From contig CAYVDH010000147.1 of assembly GCA_964450355.1 (NCBI GenBank), forward strand, positions 1 to 9,156: DNA of 9,156 nt, in the 5' to 3' direction. This DNA is from CAYVDH01 sp964450355 (lineage in GTDB: Bacteria; Bacteroidota; Bacteroidia; NS11-12g; UBA955). Position 1 is the stretch's first letter. The number at the start of each line of letters is the position of its first letter. A model generated the notes under the pieces. That model was given only the letters and a program-made list of their open reading frames with translations. It was not told the origin of the DNA and ran no database searches. Position numbers and translations under genes: made by a program. Shown piece by piece: positions 1 through 5,785 of the stretch.

Positions 1-150
1 ATAAGAGATTTTAAAATCCAATAAAGACAACAAGGCAATAAGTGCAAGCGAAATAGAAATTAATGCAGGAGATAGAGTGAAAGAGAAAAACAAGACCGAC
101 ATCAATATCGGCAGTAGGAGAGAATAGTGCTTATTTATAAAAAGATTCAA
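1..150 (-). CDS. Partial integral membrane protein, N-terminus (possibly O-antigen ligase/polymerase-like)
   Basis: The minus-strand frame is open from position 150 to the window edge, giving 50 codons with no stop. The start is uncertain. A TTG at 150-148 lies 7 nt after the LysM gene's stop and gives MNLFINKHYS followed by a strongly hydrophobic stretch rich in Leu, Ile, Ser and Phe, enough for one or two membrane spans. An in-frame ATG at 102-100 would cut into that stretch, so I prefer the TTG. An in-frame stop just upstream, inside the LysM gene, limits further extension. A short charged N-terminus followed at once by paired spans is common in O-antigen ligase/Wzy-type polymerases and other polytopic envelope proteins, but 50 residues cannot settle the family. 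The 7-nt spacing suggests co-transcription with the LysM gene. Confidence 0.45.
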   Translation of the reverse strand, partial: MNLFINKHYSLLLPILMSVLFFSFTLSPALISISLALIALLSLLDFKISY

Positions 151-157
151 TTGAAGA

Positions 158-1108
158 TTACAAAGCGTAATTTAATTGAACTTTAGTATCAGCATTCACA
201 CCTAATTTAGACGCAACTGTTTTACTGATTTTTACCAAAAATTCATTGCCTGGTTTGCAATTGCCAACAACTCTTGCGAATACAGCATTATTGTTAGATG
301 GGTTAGTAATCATCACTATGGTACCTATTTTAGCGGTAGGGTGATAAATGAAACTTCTATCTTGGTTTAATTCACCTTCTGTAGAAATCATAGCTACTCC
401 GCTTTCTGATATTTCATCACCGTCTTGAACTGAATAGGTGGTTACTGGTGTCAATACTTCAGGTTTGTTTTTTTCTTCCATTTTGGTAACATCTACTACC
501 ACATTGGTGTTTTCTTTCACTACTTCTGTAGTTACTTTTTTGTCTTGCGTGTTATTAGTATTTGTCCCATCCACTTTAGTCTCTGCAACTATTTCAGGTT
601 TTTTAGTTTCTTCAACTGGTTTTTGAACGGTTATTGCTTTTTTGGTTTCGCCAACTATTAATTTTTGACCTAAATTGATGTTATCAGATTTAAGGTTGTT
701 TAATTTTTTAATTTCAGTAACAGTGGTATTGTATTTTTTTGCAATAGTTGAAAGAGTGTTTCCTTTTTCTACAGTATGGTATTTTTTTTCGGTTTTATAT
801 GTTGTAATTGTTGTTGTTTGTGGCTTTGAGATAGTAGTAGTATTGGTACTTGAATATTTACTAGGGATCAATAATACTTGATCTATTTTAATGCCTTTGT
901 CTGCATCTGCATTATTTGCATAAATATCATCAGAAGTAACTCCGTATTTTTTGCTGATTCCATATACACCTTCACCCTTACTCACTTTGTGCATGATGTA
1001 TGATTTGCCATTTACAATTTTGGTTCCTATGGAATCGCATGGCATGGCATAAGCAGAAATTGAAAAGGATATTGAGCTAATTAAAGCAAAGATTTTAATG
1101 TTTTTCAT
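158..1108 (-). CDS. Secreted LysM protein: two LysM domains plus a C-terminal RlpA-like double-psi beta-barrel
   Basis: The protein has 316 residues. A Sec signal peptide (about 1-21, ending SAYA before MPCDS) sends it to the periplasm. LysM1 spans about 38-83 and LysM2 about 110-153. Each has the usual H-x-V-x-K-G-(E/N)-x-(L/V)-x-x-I-(S/A)-K-K-Y core and ends in L-I-(P/V), and should bind peptidoglycan N-acetylglucosamine. A Thr/Lys/Glu/Val-rich linker fills about 154-225. The last ~85 residues (E235-x-G-x-A, then YHPTAKIGT at 255-263, then ARVVG at 278-282) match the double-psi beta-barrel of RlpA-type proteins. His256 corresponds to the conserved RlpA histidine, but the DRGP-like motif with its Asp is replaced by GNCKPG. 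I infer a cell-wall-binding, probably non-catalytic protein. The ATG at 1108 is the first Met before a classic signal peptide, and a TAnnTTTG promoter box lies 22 bases upstream. Confidence 0.88.
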   Translation of the reverse strand: MKNIKIFALISSISFSISAYAMPCDSIGTKIVNGKSYIMHKVSKGEGVYGISKKYGVTSDDIYANNADADKGIKIDQVLLIPSKYSSTNTTTISKPQTTTITTYKTEKKYHTVEKGNTLSTIAKKYNTTVTEIKKLNNLKSDNINLGQKLIVGETKKAITVQKPVEETKKPEIVAETKVDGTNTNNTQDKKVTTEVVKENTNVVVDVTKMEEKNKPEVLTPVTTYSVQDGDEISESGVAMISTEGELNQDRSFIYHPTAKIGTIVMITNPSNNNAVFARVVGNCKPGNEFLVKISKTVASKLGVNADTKVQLNYAL

Positions 1109-1130
1109 CTTTAAATTGGTCTTTAAAATT

Positions 1131-1138
1131 CAAAAATA
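1131..1138 (-). promoter_or_regulatory. Candidate Bacteroidota -7 promoter box for the LysM gene
   Basis: Read on the minus strand this is TATTTTTG, an exact match to the Bacteroidota -7 consensus TAnnTTTG. It lies 22 bases before the ATG, so the leader would be only about 15-20 nt. No clear TTG stands at the -33 spacing, so only half of the promoter is supported. Confidence 0.45.
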
Positions 1139-1218
1139 AGTACAAATGGTTTTAATATGATAATAAGGCGCGATATGATTGTCAACAAGTGTTTTGTTTT
1201 TCGTACAGTAGGGGGAGT

Positions 1219-1391
1219 GGTTAATTGTTATTGGTTAATGGTTAATTGTTATTGGTTAATAGTTGAATTGTTATTGGTTAATTGTTGAATTGTTATTGGT
1301 TAATTGTTGAATGGTTAATTGTTATTAGTTAATTGTTGTCTTGTTAATGGTTATCAGTTAATTGTTATTAGTTAATTGTTGTCTTGTAAAT
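1219..1391. repeat. Degenerate tandem array of 24 heptamer/octamer units (consensus NGTTAAT / NGTTATT)
   Basis: The stretch parses without gaps into 24 units. Most are 7 bases: GGTTAAT, AGTTAAT, TGTTAAT, TGTTATT, plus one GGTTATC and a final TGTAAAT. Five are 8 bases: AGTTGAAT once, TGTTGAAT twice and TGTTGTCT twice. Higher-order repeats are visible. A 14-mer, GGTTAATTGTTATT, recurs at 1219, 1240 and 1313. A 22-base unit recurs at 1254 and 1276 with one mismatch. A 36-base block at 1313-1348 recurs at 1356-1391 with two mismatches. This pattern suggests growth by slippage plus duplication of larger blocks. It lies upstream of the lysM promoter and downstream of the VWA gene. Function is unknown. 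Similar AATTAAC-type arrays occur, from memory, between genes in other Bacteroidota. Confidence 0.9.
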
Positions 1392-1421
1392 TAAGAAAAA
1401 ATCCAAAAATCCAAAAATGAA

Positions 1422-2780
1422 TTAGTTTTCAATTAGTGATTGTTTTTTTACTTCTTCGATTAACAAATCTTTATCAGCTGGCATGACTTTTATAGTAATA
1501 AATTGACCTTTGCCTTTTACAGATAATTGTTCGAGAAACAAGAGAGCTGCTGCATCTTTTCCAAATCCAATGGTAGTTAATTTTATCTGATTGTTGTTGT
1601 ATTCTTTCTCAACCATTTTTTGCAATTCTTTTTCATTGAATTTACTTCCATTGAATAAGCCATCAGAGGCCAAAAAAATCTGATTGTTTCCACCCTCAAT
1701 AAAGTGTTGCTTAGCTAAAGAGTATGCTGTAAAAAGGGCATCAGAGCCAAGGCTGTGCCCAAATGCTTTTAATGAATCCAACAAAGTATAAACTTGTTGT
1801 TTGTTGCTTCCATTTACTTTTTCTAACAATAATTTAGGTCTGCTAGCATAAGTGATTAAACTGATGTAATCATTTGGACGAAGTACTGATACTAACTCTT
1901 TAATGGATTTAATTAAATAATTTAATTTTGTTGAGTCTCGCATACTACCTGAAACATCTATGACAAATATCAAGTGGTTAGGTTTGTATTGAGTGGAGTT
2001 AAATCCGCTATCAATAGAATATACAACAGGAATGTAGGGTTCAGTTTCTTCTGTTTTTTCTGTTGTTGTAGTTTGTTTAATGGTGATAATACTGTCTTGT
2101 TGTTTAGGGTTAAATTCAGGTTTTTCAAGATAAATAATGCAAAAATTATTGTCAGCATTGTAAGTAAATGCAACGCTGTTAGGAATGTAACCTTCTTTTT
2201 TAGCAGTAAATTGTAGGTTTCCGTATTCCACATTGCAGATGTAATAATTTAAATTAGAAGCGCTCAAGCAATTAAACGATTGTTTTTTTCTAACGACTTC
2301 CACCTTGCATTGATCCAGAACTTTATTGGTTTCTTTATCTTTGACAATCACAGATAAAGGAACTCTATTAATCAATGGTTTTGAGTTTTCAATTGAGGGG
2401 CAAGTGTTGAGTGCGGTTTCGTTTATTTTTTTGATGTTTCCAGTAATAGTTAGGGTTATTGGATTAGCTTGGTGGCTAAAATACAATGGAATAGTTTCTT
2501 TAAAATGTCCTTTTTTATTGGTGTAATAGACAATGCCAATGTTCATGGATTCACCGGGGGCAATGGATTTTGAATTGCATAGAACTTGAATGTTTTCTTT
2601 AGGTTCGGTGGGTAAAAGATAAATGGTTTTGTTGCTGTTATTTTGCAATTGAAACAAGGCGGTATCGTTATTAAACAATTCAATGTGTCCAAAATCAAAA
2701 GTACTGTTATCTACCACCAATTGAGCAGAGGCAATTAGATGCATTAAAGTAAAAATAGATAAAAAAAATGATTTCAACAT
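1422..2780 (-). CDS. Secreted von Willebrand A protein with DUF1573-like and PEGA-like N-terminal domains
   Basis: The protein has 452 residues. The signal peptide is about 1-19 (ending ASAQ). Residues 21-117 form an immunoglobulin-like DUF1573/Hydin-type domain: TFDFGHIELFNNDTALFQLQNNS, a loop ending IAPGES, then a closing TITGNIK. Residues about 138-220 resemble PEGA or carboxypeptidase-regulatory beta-sandwiches (LSVIVKDKETNKVLDQCKVEV, then AKKEGYIP). A Thr/Glu-rich linker leads to a VWA domain (about 268-432) with the metal-ion-dependent adhesion site D275-V-S277-G-S279, Ser346 where Thr is usual, and D373 in ASDG. It should therefore bind a divalent metal and act in protein-protein contact at the envelope. 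No transmembrane anchor or sorting domain is visible, so it is probably periplasmic or secreted. The ATG at 2780 directly precedes the signal peptide. The partner is unknown. The upstream gene on the other strand is divergent. Confidence 0.85.
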   Translation of the reverse strand: MLKSFFLSIFTLMHLIASAQLVVDNSTFDFGHIELFNNDTALFQLQNNSNKTIYLLPTEPKENIQVLCNSKSIAPGESMNIGIVYYTNKKGHFKETIPLYFSHQANPITLTITGNIKKINETALNTCPSIENSKPLINRVPLSVIVKDKETNKVLDQCKVEVVRKKQSFNCLSASNLNYYICNVEYGNLQFTAKKEGYIPNSVAFTYNADNNFCIIYLEKPEFNPKQQDSIITIKQTTTTEKTEETEPYIPVVYSIDSGFNSTQYKPNHLIFVIDVSGSMRDSTKLNYLIKSIKELVSVLRPNDYISLITYASRPKLLLEKVNGSNKQQVYTLLDSLKAFGHSLGSDALFTAYSLAKQHFIEGGNNQIFLASDGLFNGSKFNEKELQKMVEKEYNNNQIKLTTIGFGKDAAALLFLEQLSVKGKGQFITIKVMPADKDLLIEEVKKQSLIEN

Positions 2781-2807
2781 GTGTTTAATAATTAAAGAAC
2801 GAATATC

Positions 2808-2822
2808 ATACCATTTTGGTAT
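2808..2822. promoter_or_regulatory. Perfect 6-bp inverted repeat, possible operator upstream of the VWA gene
   Basis: ATACCATTTTGGTAT has perfect 6-base arms (ATACCA/TGGTAT) around three T bases. It lies 27 bases upstream of the VWA start codon in the divergent region between the VWA and Omp28 genes, where a repressor or activator site could be. A 15-bp palindrome in AT-rich DNA can arise by chance, so the role is tentative. Confidence 0.3.
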
Positions 2823-2903
2823 AAAAAAATAAATTAGATTTAAACGTTAAGGGATAACTAGTAGATAAATCAGATTAATTGTCAAGTTTTTATGACAAAA
2901 TAC

Positions 2904-2931
2904 TTGGGAAATAAAAAAAAGTGATATATTG
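2904..2931 (+). promoter_or_regulatory. Candidate promoter for the Omp28-like lipoprotein gene
   Basis: TTG at 2904-2906 and TATATTG at 2925-2931 are separated by 18 bases. This fits the Bacteroidota pattern of a -33 TTG and a -7 TAnnTTTG, with one T missing from the -7 box. It is followed by CACC and places the transcript start near 2938, giving a leader of about 17 nt. No Shine-Dalgarno sequence precedes the ATG at 2955. Confidence 0.45.
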
Positions 2932-2954
2932 CACCTTTAAAATTAACCTACAAA

Positions 2955-3794
2955 ATGAAAAAAATTAGTTTAATGGCTTTAGTAGTTGCAGGAGCAATGT
3001 TACTAACCAATTGTAAAAAAGAAGAAAAAGGAACAGGAACAAACAACAATGGAGGAAGTTCAATCACCGTTACACAACAACAAAATGCTTTGGTTGTAGA
3101 GCCTACAGCTACTTGGTGTGGTCCATGTGGTACATATGGCAAGCCAGTTACTGACGATGTGTTATCTTCAAATCCAAAAGCAATTGGAATTTACGCACAC
3201 TTAAAAGCCCCAGCATCTGATATTGGTTCTCAAACTGGCCAAGATTTAGCGGTATTGTATGGTGCTGCAAATGCTGCAGGAACATCTTATAGTATTCCTA
3301 AAATTGCAGTTGGAAACAATGTAACTGGCGCTTACACTGATTTAAACTACACTAAAGGAATTATTAATGGTTATATCAATACCATTACAGCTCAAACATC
3401 TAAAGCTAATACTAAAATAGAAGCTACAATTTCTGGCACTACATTAAATGTTAAAGCTCATACTAAGTTTTTTGAAGCTGGTGTTGCAGGTAGCACCTAT
3501 AAAATTTCTTTAATTTTAGTTGAAGACAAAATTAGCAACAGACAAAATCATAACGGAACAGGTTATACTGTTGTAGAACACCACAATGTAGCTAGAGCTA
3601 CAATAACTACAGCAACTTCAGGTGATAACTTATTAGCTTCTGGTGTTCCAGCAAATGGCGAATTAATTACTAAAGAATATTCTACTACTTTAAACAGTAA
3701 CTGGAATAAAGATAACTTAACAGTTATTGCTATATTATGGAAACAAGATGGCACAACTTTAACATTTTTAAATGTTGATAAGCTAGATTTGTAA
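2955..3794 (+). CDS. Omp28-family outer-membrane lipoprotein with a thioredoxin-like WCGPC motif
   Basis: The protein has 279 residues. A type II signal peptide ends in the lipobox L17-T-N-C20. The next residues, KKEEKG, resemble the Lys-acidic lipoprotein export signal described in Bacteroidota, so the protein may face the cell surface. After a low-complexity Gly/Asn/Thr linker, residues 45-150 look like a thioredoxin fold: VVEPTATWCGPC with Cys55 and Cys58, and a likely cis-proline at I114-P115. The second half (about 153-279) is beta-rich and carries VVEHHNVARATIT, matching the conserved HN-x-V-x-R segment of the Omp28 family. Omp28 proteins are abundant outer-membrane lipoproteins of unclear role. 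The intact CxxC suggests a redox role or a structural disulfide. It is a single-gene unit, with a promoter candidate upstream and a strong terminator behind. The start is set by the signal peptide. Confidence 0.88.
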   Translation: MKKISLMALVVAGAMLLTNCKKEEKGTGTNNNGGSSITVTQQQNALVVEPTATWCGPCGTYGKPVTDDVLSSNPKAIGIYAHLKAPASDIGSQTGQDLAVLYGAANAAGTSYSIPKIAVGNNVTGAYTDLNYTKGIINGYINTITAQTSKANTKIEATISGTTLNVKAHTKFFEAGVAGSTYKISLILVEDKISNRQNHNGTGYTVVEHHNVARATITTATSGDNLLASGVPANGELITKEYSTTLNSNWNKDNLTVIAILWKQDGTTLTFLNVDKLDL

Positions 3795-3813
3795 TTTAAC
3801 AAAATCTTATTCC

Positions 3814-3845
3814 AAAAAAGCCAAGCATTTATGCTTGGCTTTTTT
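3814..3845. terminator. Perfect 15-bp hairpin terminator after the Omp28-like gene
   Basis: AAAAAAGCCAAGCAT (3814-3828) and its exact reverse complement ATGCTTGGCTTTTTT (3831-3845) flank two T bases. The GC-containing core GCCAAGCAT/ATGCTTGGC is followed by a six-T run. It starts 20 bases after the lipoprotein stop. The A run on the left makes it nearly symmetric, so it could also stop minus-strand transcripts, but the next gene is on the plus strand. Confidence 0.92.
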
Positions 3846-3906
3846 GTTGCACAATTTTTTCGATTTTATTTTAATTCAATTCTAAGCTACTGATTTAGAT
3901 TTATAT

Positions 3907-3928
3907 TAAAAGACCAAGTTGTCTTTTA
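3907..3928. promoter_or_regulatory. 8-bp inverted repeat upstream of the desaturase promoter
   Basis: TAAAAGAC and GTCTTTTA are perfect 8-base arms separated by CAAGTT. The site lies 35 bases upstream of the -7 box of the desaturase gene, near where an activator or repressor of a membrane-lipid gene could bind. It is not followed by a T run, so it is unlikely to be a terminator. The regulatory role is inferred. Confidence 0.3.
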
Positions 3929-3963
3929 TTAGAATTAAACATGGTTTTTTAACTTTTAAAGCT

Positions 3964-3971
3964 TACTTTTG
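3964..3971 (+). promoter_or_regulatory. Bacteroidota -7 promoter box for the desaturase gene
   Basis: TACTTTTG is an exact TAnnTTTG match. It places transcription start near 3978 and leaves about 18 nt of leader before the ATG at 3996. The in-frame TTG at 3969-3971 is part of this box and so would not be in the mRNA. A -33 TTG is not obvious. Confidence 0.5.
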
Positions 3972-3995
3972 CATCACCAAAATTTATTACCTAGA

Positions 3996-5090
3996 ATGAT
4001 TATACCTAAATTCCTTAATCCTACCGACAACTTCCACGCAGAATTAAGAAAAAGAATCAACGACTATTTTGATAAAGCTAAAATAGATAAAACAGGAAAT
4101 TTTAAATTATACTCTAAAGCTATCATCATTTCCCTTAGCTTCATTGCCTTTTATGTTCATTTGGTGTTTTTCGCAAAACCAATGATTGAAGATGGAGGAT
4201 TTGTTAATATCAGTATTTTGATATTAGAATGTCTTGTACTTGGAGCTCTTACCTCTGCCATTGGGTTTAATATCATGCACGATGGCGCTCACGGTAGTTT
4301 TAGCAAAAAAAAATGGTTAAACGACATTGCTGGTTTATCACTTAATGTACTTGGAGCCAATGTATTTATGTGGAAAACCAAACACAACATTGTACACCAT
4401 ACCTTTACCAACATACCAGAGGTAGATGATGACATTGATGCCCGCCCTTTTTTAAGGTTGTGCGAATCACAAAAAAAATATAAAATCCATAAATACCAAC
4501 ACATTTATTTCCTTGCTGCCTATTCTTTGTTATATATCTATTGGATTTTGTTTACCGATTATAAAAAATATTTTTTAGGCAGAGTAGGTCAAATGCCTAT
4601 TAAAAAAATGAAAACTTCTGAACACATCTCATTCTGGGGTTTCAAATTGTTACACATTGTTTTATTCGGTGTATTGCCAATTTATACCTTAGGATTTACA
4701 AATTGGTTGATAGGATTTTTAATTTATGGCGCATTCGCTGGCATCGTATTGAGTTTGGTGTTTCAATTAGCACATACAGTTCAAGAAACTCATTTCCCAG
4801 TTCAAAACCCAACTACAGGTAAAATTGAAGATGAATGGGCTGTTCACCAATTAAAAACGACAGCAAACTTTGCTACTAAAAGCAAATTCTGGAATTGGTT
4901 TACTGGAGGGTTAAATTTTCAAGTAGAGCATCATTTATTCCCTAACATTTCACATATTCACTATCCTGCATTGAGTCAAATAGTGAGCAACTTATGTAAA
5001 GAGTACAACATTCCTTATTTGGTACACGAGAAAACCCGTTATGCCATTGCTTCTCACATTTCGCATTTGAAAGAAATGGGAACAAAATAA
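3996..5090 (+). CDS. Membrane fatty acid desaturase (acyl-CoA/acyl-lipid, front-end type histidine boxes)
   Basis: The protein has 364 residues and is an integral inner-membrane di-iron enzyme that should introduce a double bond into a fatty acyl chain, affecting membrane fluidity. Three histidine boxes are intact: H95-DGA-H99, H130-NIV-H134-H135 followed by TFTNI, and Q309-VE-H312-H313-LFP. A further conserved His is at 260 (QLAHTVQETHFP). Hydrophobic segments lie near 41-60, 71-93, 112-125, 169-187 and 217-260. The Gln in the third box is typical of front-end and cyanobacterial DesD-like desaturases, but there is no fused cytochrome b5, as is usual in bacteria. Exact regiospecificity cannot be told from sequence. 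I chose the ATG at 3996 over an in-frame TTG at 3969 because that TTG lies inside a promoter box and the family normally begins with a short MxxPKF-like N-terminus. Confidence 0.92.
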   Translation: MIIPKFLNPTDNFHAELRKRINDYFDKAKIDKTGNFKLYSKAIIISLSFIAFYVHLVFFAKPMIEDGGFVNISILILECLVLGALTSAIGFNIMHDGAHGSFSKKKWLNDIAGLSLNVLGANVFMWKTKHNIVHHTFTNIPEVDDDIDARPFLRLCESQKKYKIHKYQHIYFLAAYSLLYIYWILFTDYKKYFLGRVGQMPIKKMKTSEHISFWGFKLLHIVLFGVLPIYTLGFTNWLIGFLIYGAFAGIVLSLVFQLAHTVQETHFPVQNPTTGKIEDEWAVHQLKTTANFATKSKFWNWFTGGLNFQVEHHLFPNISHIHYPALSQIVSNLCKEYNIPYLVHEKTRYAIASHISHLKEMGTK

Positions 5091-5158
5091 CTTTTGTTTT
5101 AAGAGTATTAAATTCTTTAAATTTTCTTAATTTAGTTTTAAAACTATTTTTAGTTAAT

Positions 5159-5187
5159 TTGGTTTAATGAAGTGTACATATACATTG
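5159..5187 (+). promoter_or_regulatory. Weak candidate promoter for the msrB lipoprotein gene
   Basis: TTG at 5159-5161 and TACATTG at 5181-5187 are 19 bases apart, resembling the TTG/TAnnTTTG pattern with a one-base-shorter -7 box, as upstream of the Omp28-like gene. The leader would be about 50 nt. The region is very AT-rich, so chance matches are likely. Confidence 0.25.
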
Positions 5188-5242
5188 ATTTAGTATAATT
5201 ATATATTAGTTCAATTTTTTATCTATAAACATTAATTTAAAC

Positions 5243-5779
5243 ATGAAACAAAATTATGCCATTTTAATAAAACAAACTAAATCCAAGTTATTATTTGCCC
5301 TTTTTGTTTTGTTATCATGTAACCCTAAACCTAACTCTAAAAAAAATTTTAATATTGTAATAAACGAAAACAACATGGATAGCATAAAATTGAAAAAAAC
5401 AGAAGAAGAGTGGAAAGCAATTTTGACTCCAGAAGAATACAGAGTATTGCGAGAAAAAGGCACAGAAAGGCCATTTACAGGCGAATATGAGAACCATTGG
5501 GACAGTGGAACTTATGTATGCAAGGCATGTAATACAGAGTTGTTTACAAGTTCAACAAAATTTGATGCAGGATGTGGTTGGCCTAGTTTTTATAAAAGCA
5601 TAGACAGTACAAAAATTTTAGAAAAAAAAGACTTAAGTCATGGTATGGTAAGGGTAGAGGTGTTGTGTGCTAATTGTGGCGGTCATTTAGGTCATGTATT
5701 TGAAGAGAGAAATGGTACGCCTACCAATTTAAGATATTGTATTAACTCAGTGAGTTTAGGATTTAAAAAGAAAGAATAA
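5243..5779 (+). CDS. msrB: Peptide-methionine (R)-S-oxide reductase MsrB, exported as a lipoprotein
   Basis: The protein has 178 residues. It reduces methionine-R-sulfoxide in proteins back to methionine. The catalytic domain spans about 50-175: EEWKAILTPEEYRVLREKGTERPFTGEY is shown in part by RPFTGEY at 77-83, then zinc-binding C93-KA-C96 and C142-AN-C145, GCGWPSF at 110-116, GGHLGHVF at 146-153, and the catalytic Cys166 in RYCINSVSL. Cys111 is placed where many MsrBs have the recycling cysteine. In front of the domain is a hydrophobic signal with lipobox L23-L-S-C26, so the enzyme should be lipid-anchored in the periplasm or outer membrane. An internal ATG (Met45, at 5375) would give a cytosolic form of ordinary length, but the intact lipobox supports the longer start. 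No MsrA is fused or adjacent. It lies 152 bases after the desaturase and converges on the next gene with only 6 bases between stops. Confidence 0.93.
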   Translation: MKQNYAILIKQTKSKLLFALFVLLSCNPKPNSKKNFNIVINENNMDSIKLKKTEEEWKAILTPEEYRVLREKGTERPFTGEYENHWDSGTYVCKACNTELFTSSTKFDAGCGWPSFYKSIDSTKILEKKDLSHGMVRVEVLCANCGGHLGHVFEERNGTPTNLRYCINSVSLGFKKKE

Positions 5780-5785
5780 AAAAAG

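Larger units (their letters stand above)
1109..1421. other. Gene-free 313-nt gap holding the lysM promoter and a heptad array
   Basis: This stretch separates two minus-strand genes. From the lysM side it holds a candidate promoter (about 1131-1138), roughly 80 nt of ordinary AT-rich sequence with a G-rich spot (gggggag, near 1211), the heptad array (1219-1391), and two tandem copies of ATCCAAAA (1401-1416) just past the VWA gene's stop. No usable open frame exists: the TTAA cores of the array put stops in every frame on both strands. I see no terminator hairpin for the VWA gene here. Confidence 0.8.

Noticed and set aside
438..881. Plus-strand open frames opposite the LysM gene
   Set aside because: They are antisense to a gene with a signal peptide and two LysM domains, and encode only low-complexity Val/Ser/Phe sequence typical of the complement of Thr/Lys/Glu-rich coding DNA.
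1219..1391. Possible CRISPR array or phage attachment site
   Set aside because: Units are 7-8 bases with no spacers, and there are no cas genes, integrase or flanking tRNA. It is a short-period tandem repeat.
5133..5151. TAGTTTTAAAACTA followed by five T as a terminator for the desaturase gene
   Set aside because: It is a 14-bp palindrome with no loop and almost only A-T pairs, so a stable hairpin is unlikely. It may be chance in very AT-rich DNA.
5375..5779. Shorter cytosolic MsrB starting at the internal ATG (Met45)
   Set aside because: The upstream 44 residues form a coherent lipoprotein signal with an LLSC lipobox and a linker, so the longer reading is better supported.
5780..5785. Overlap of the convergent msrB and large-gene ends as a sign of frameshift
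   Set aside because: The stops are separate, six bases apart, and both proteins have complete family-typical C-termini, so this is ordinary close convergent packing.
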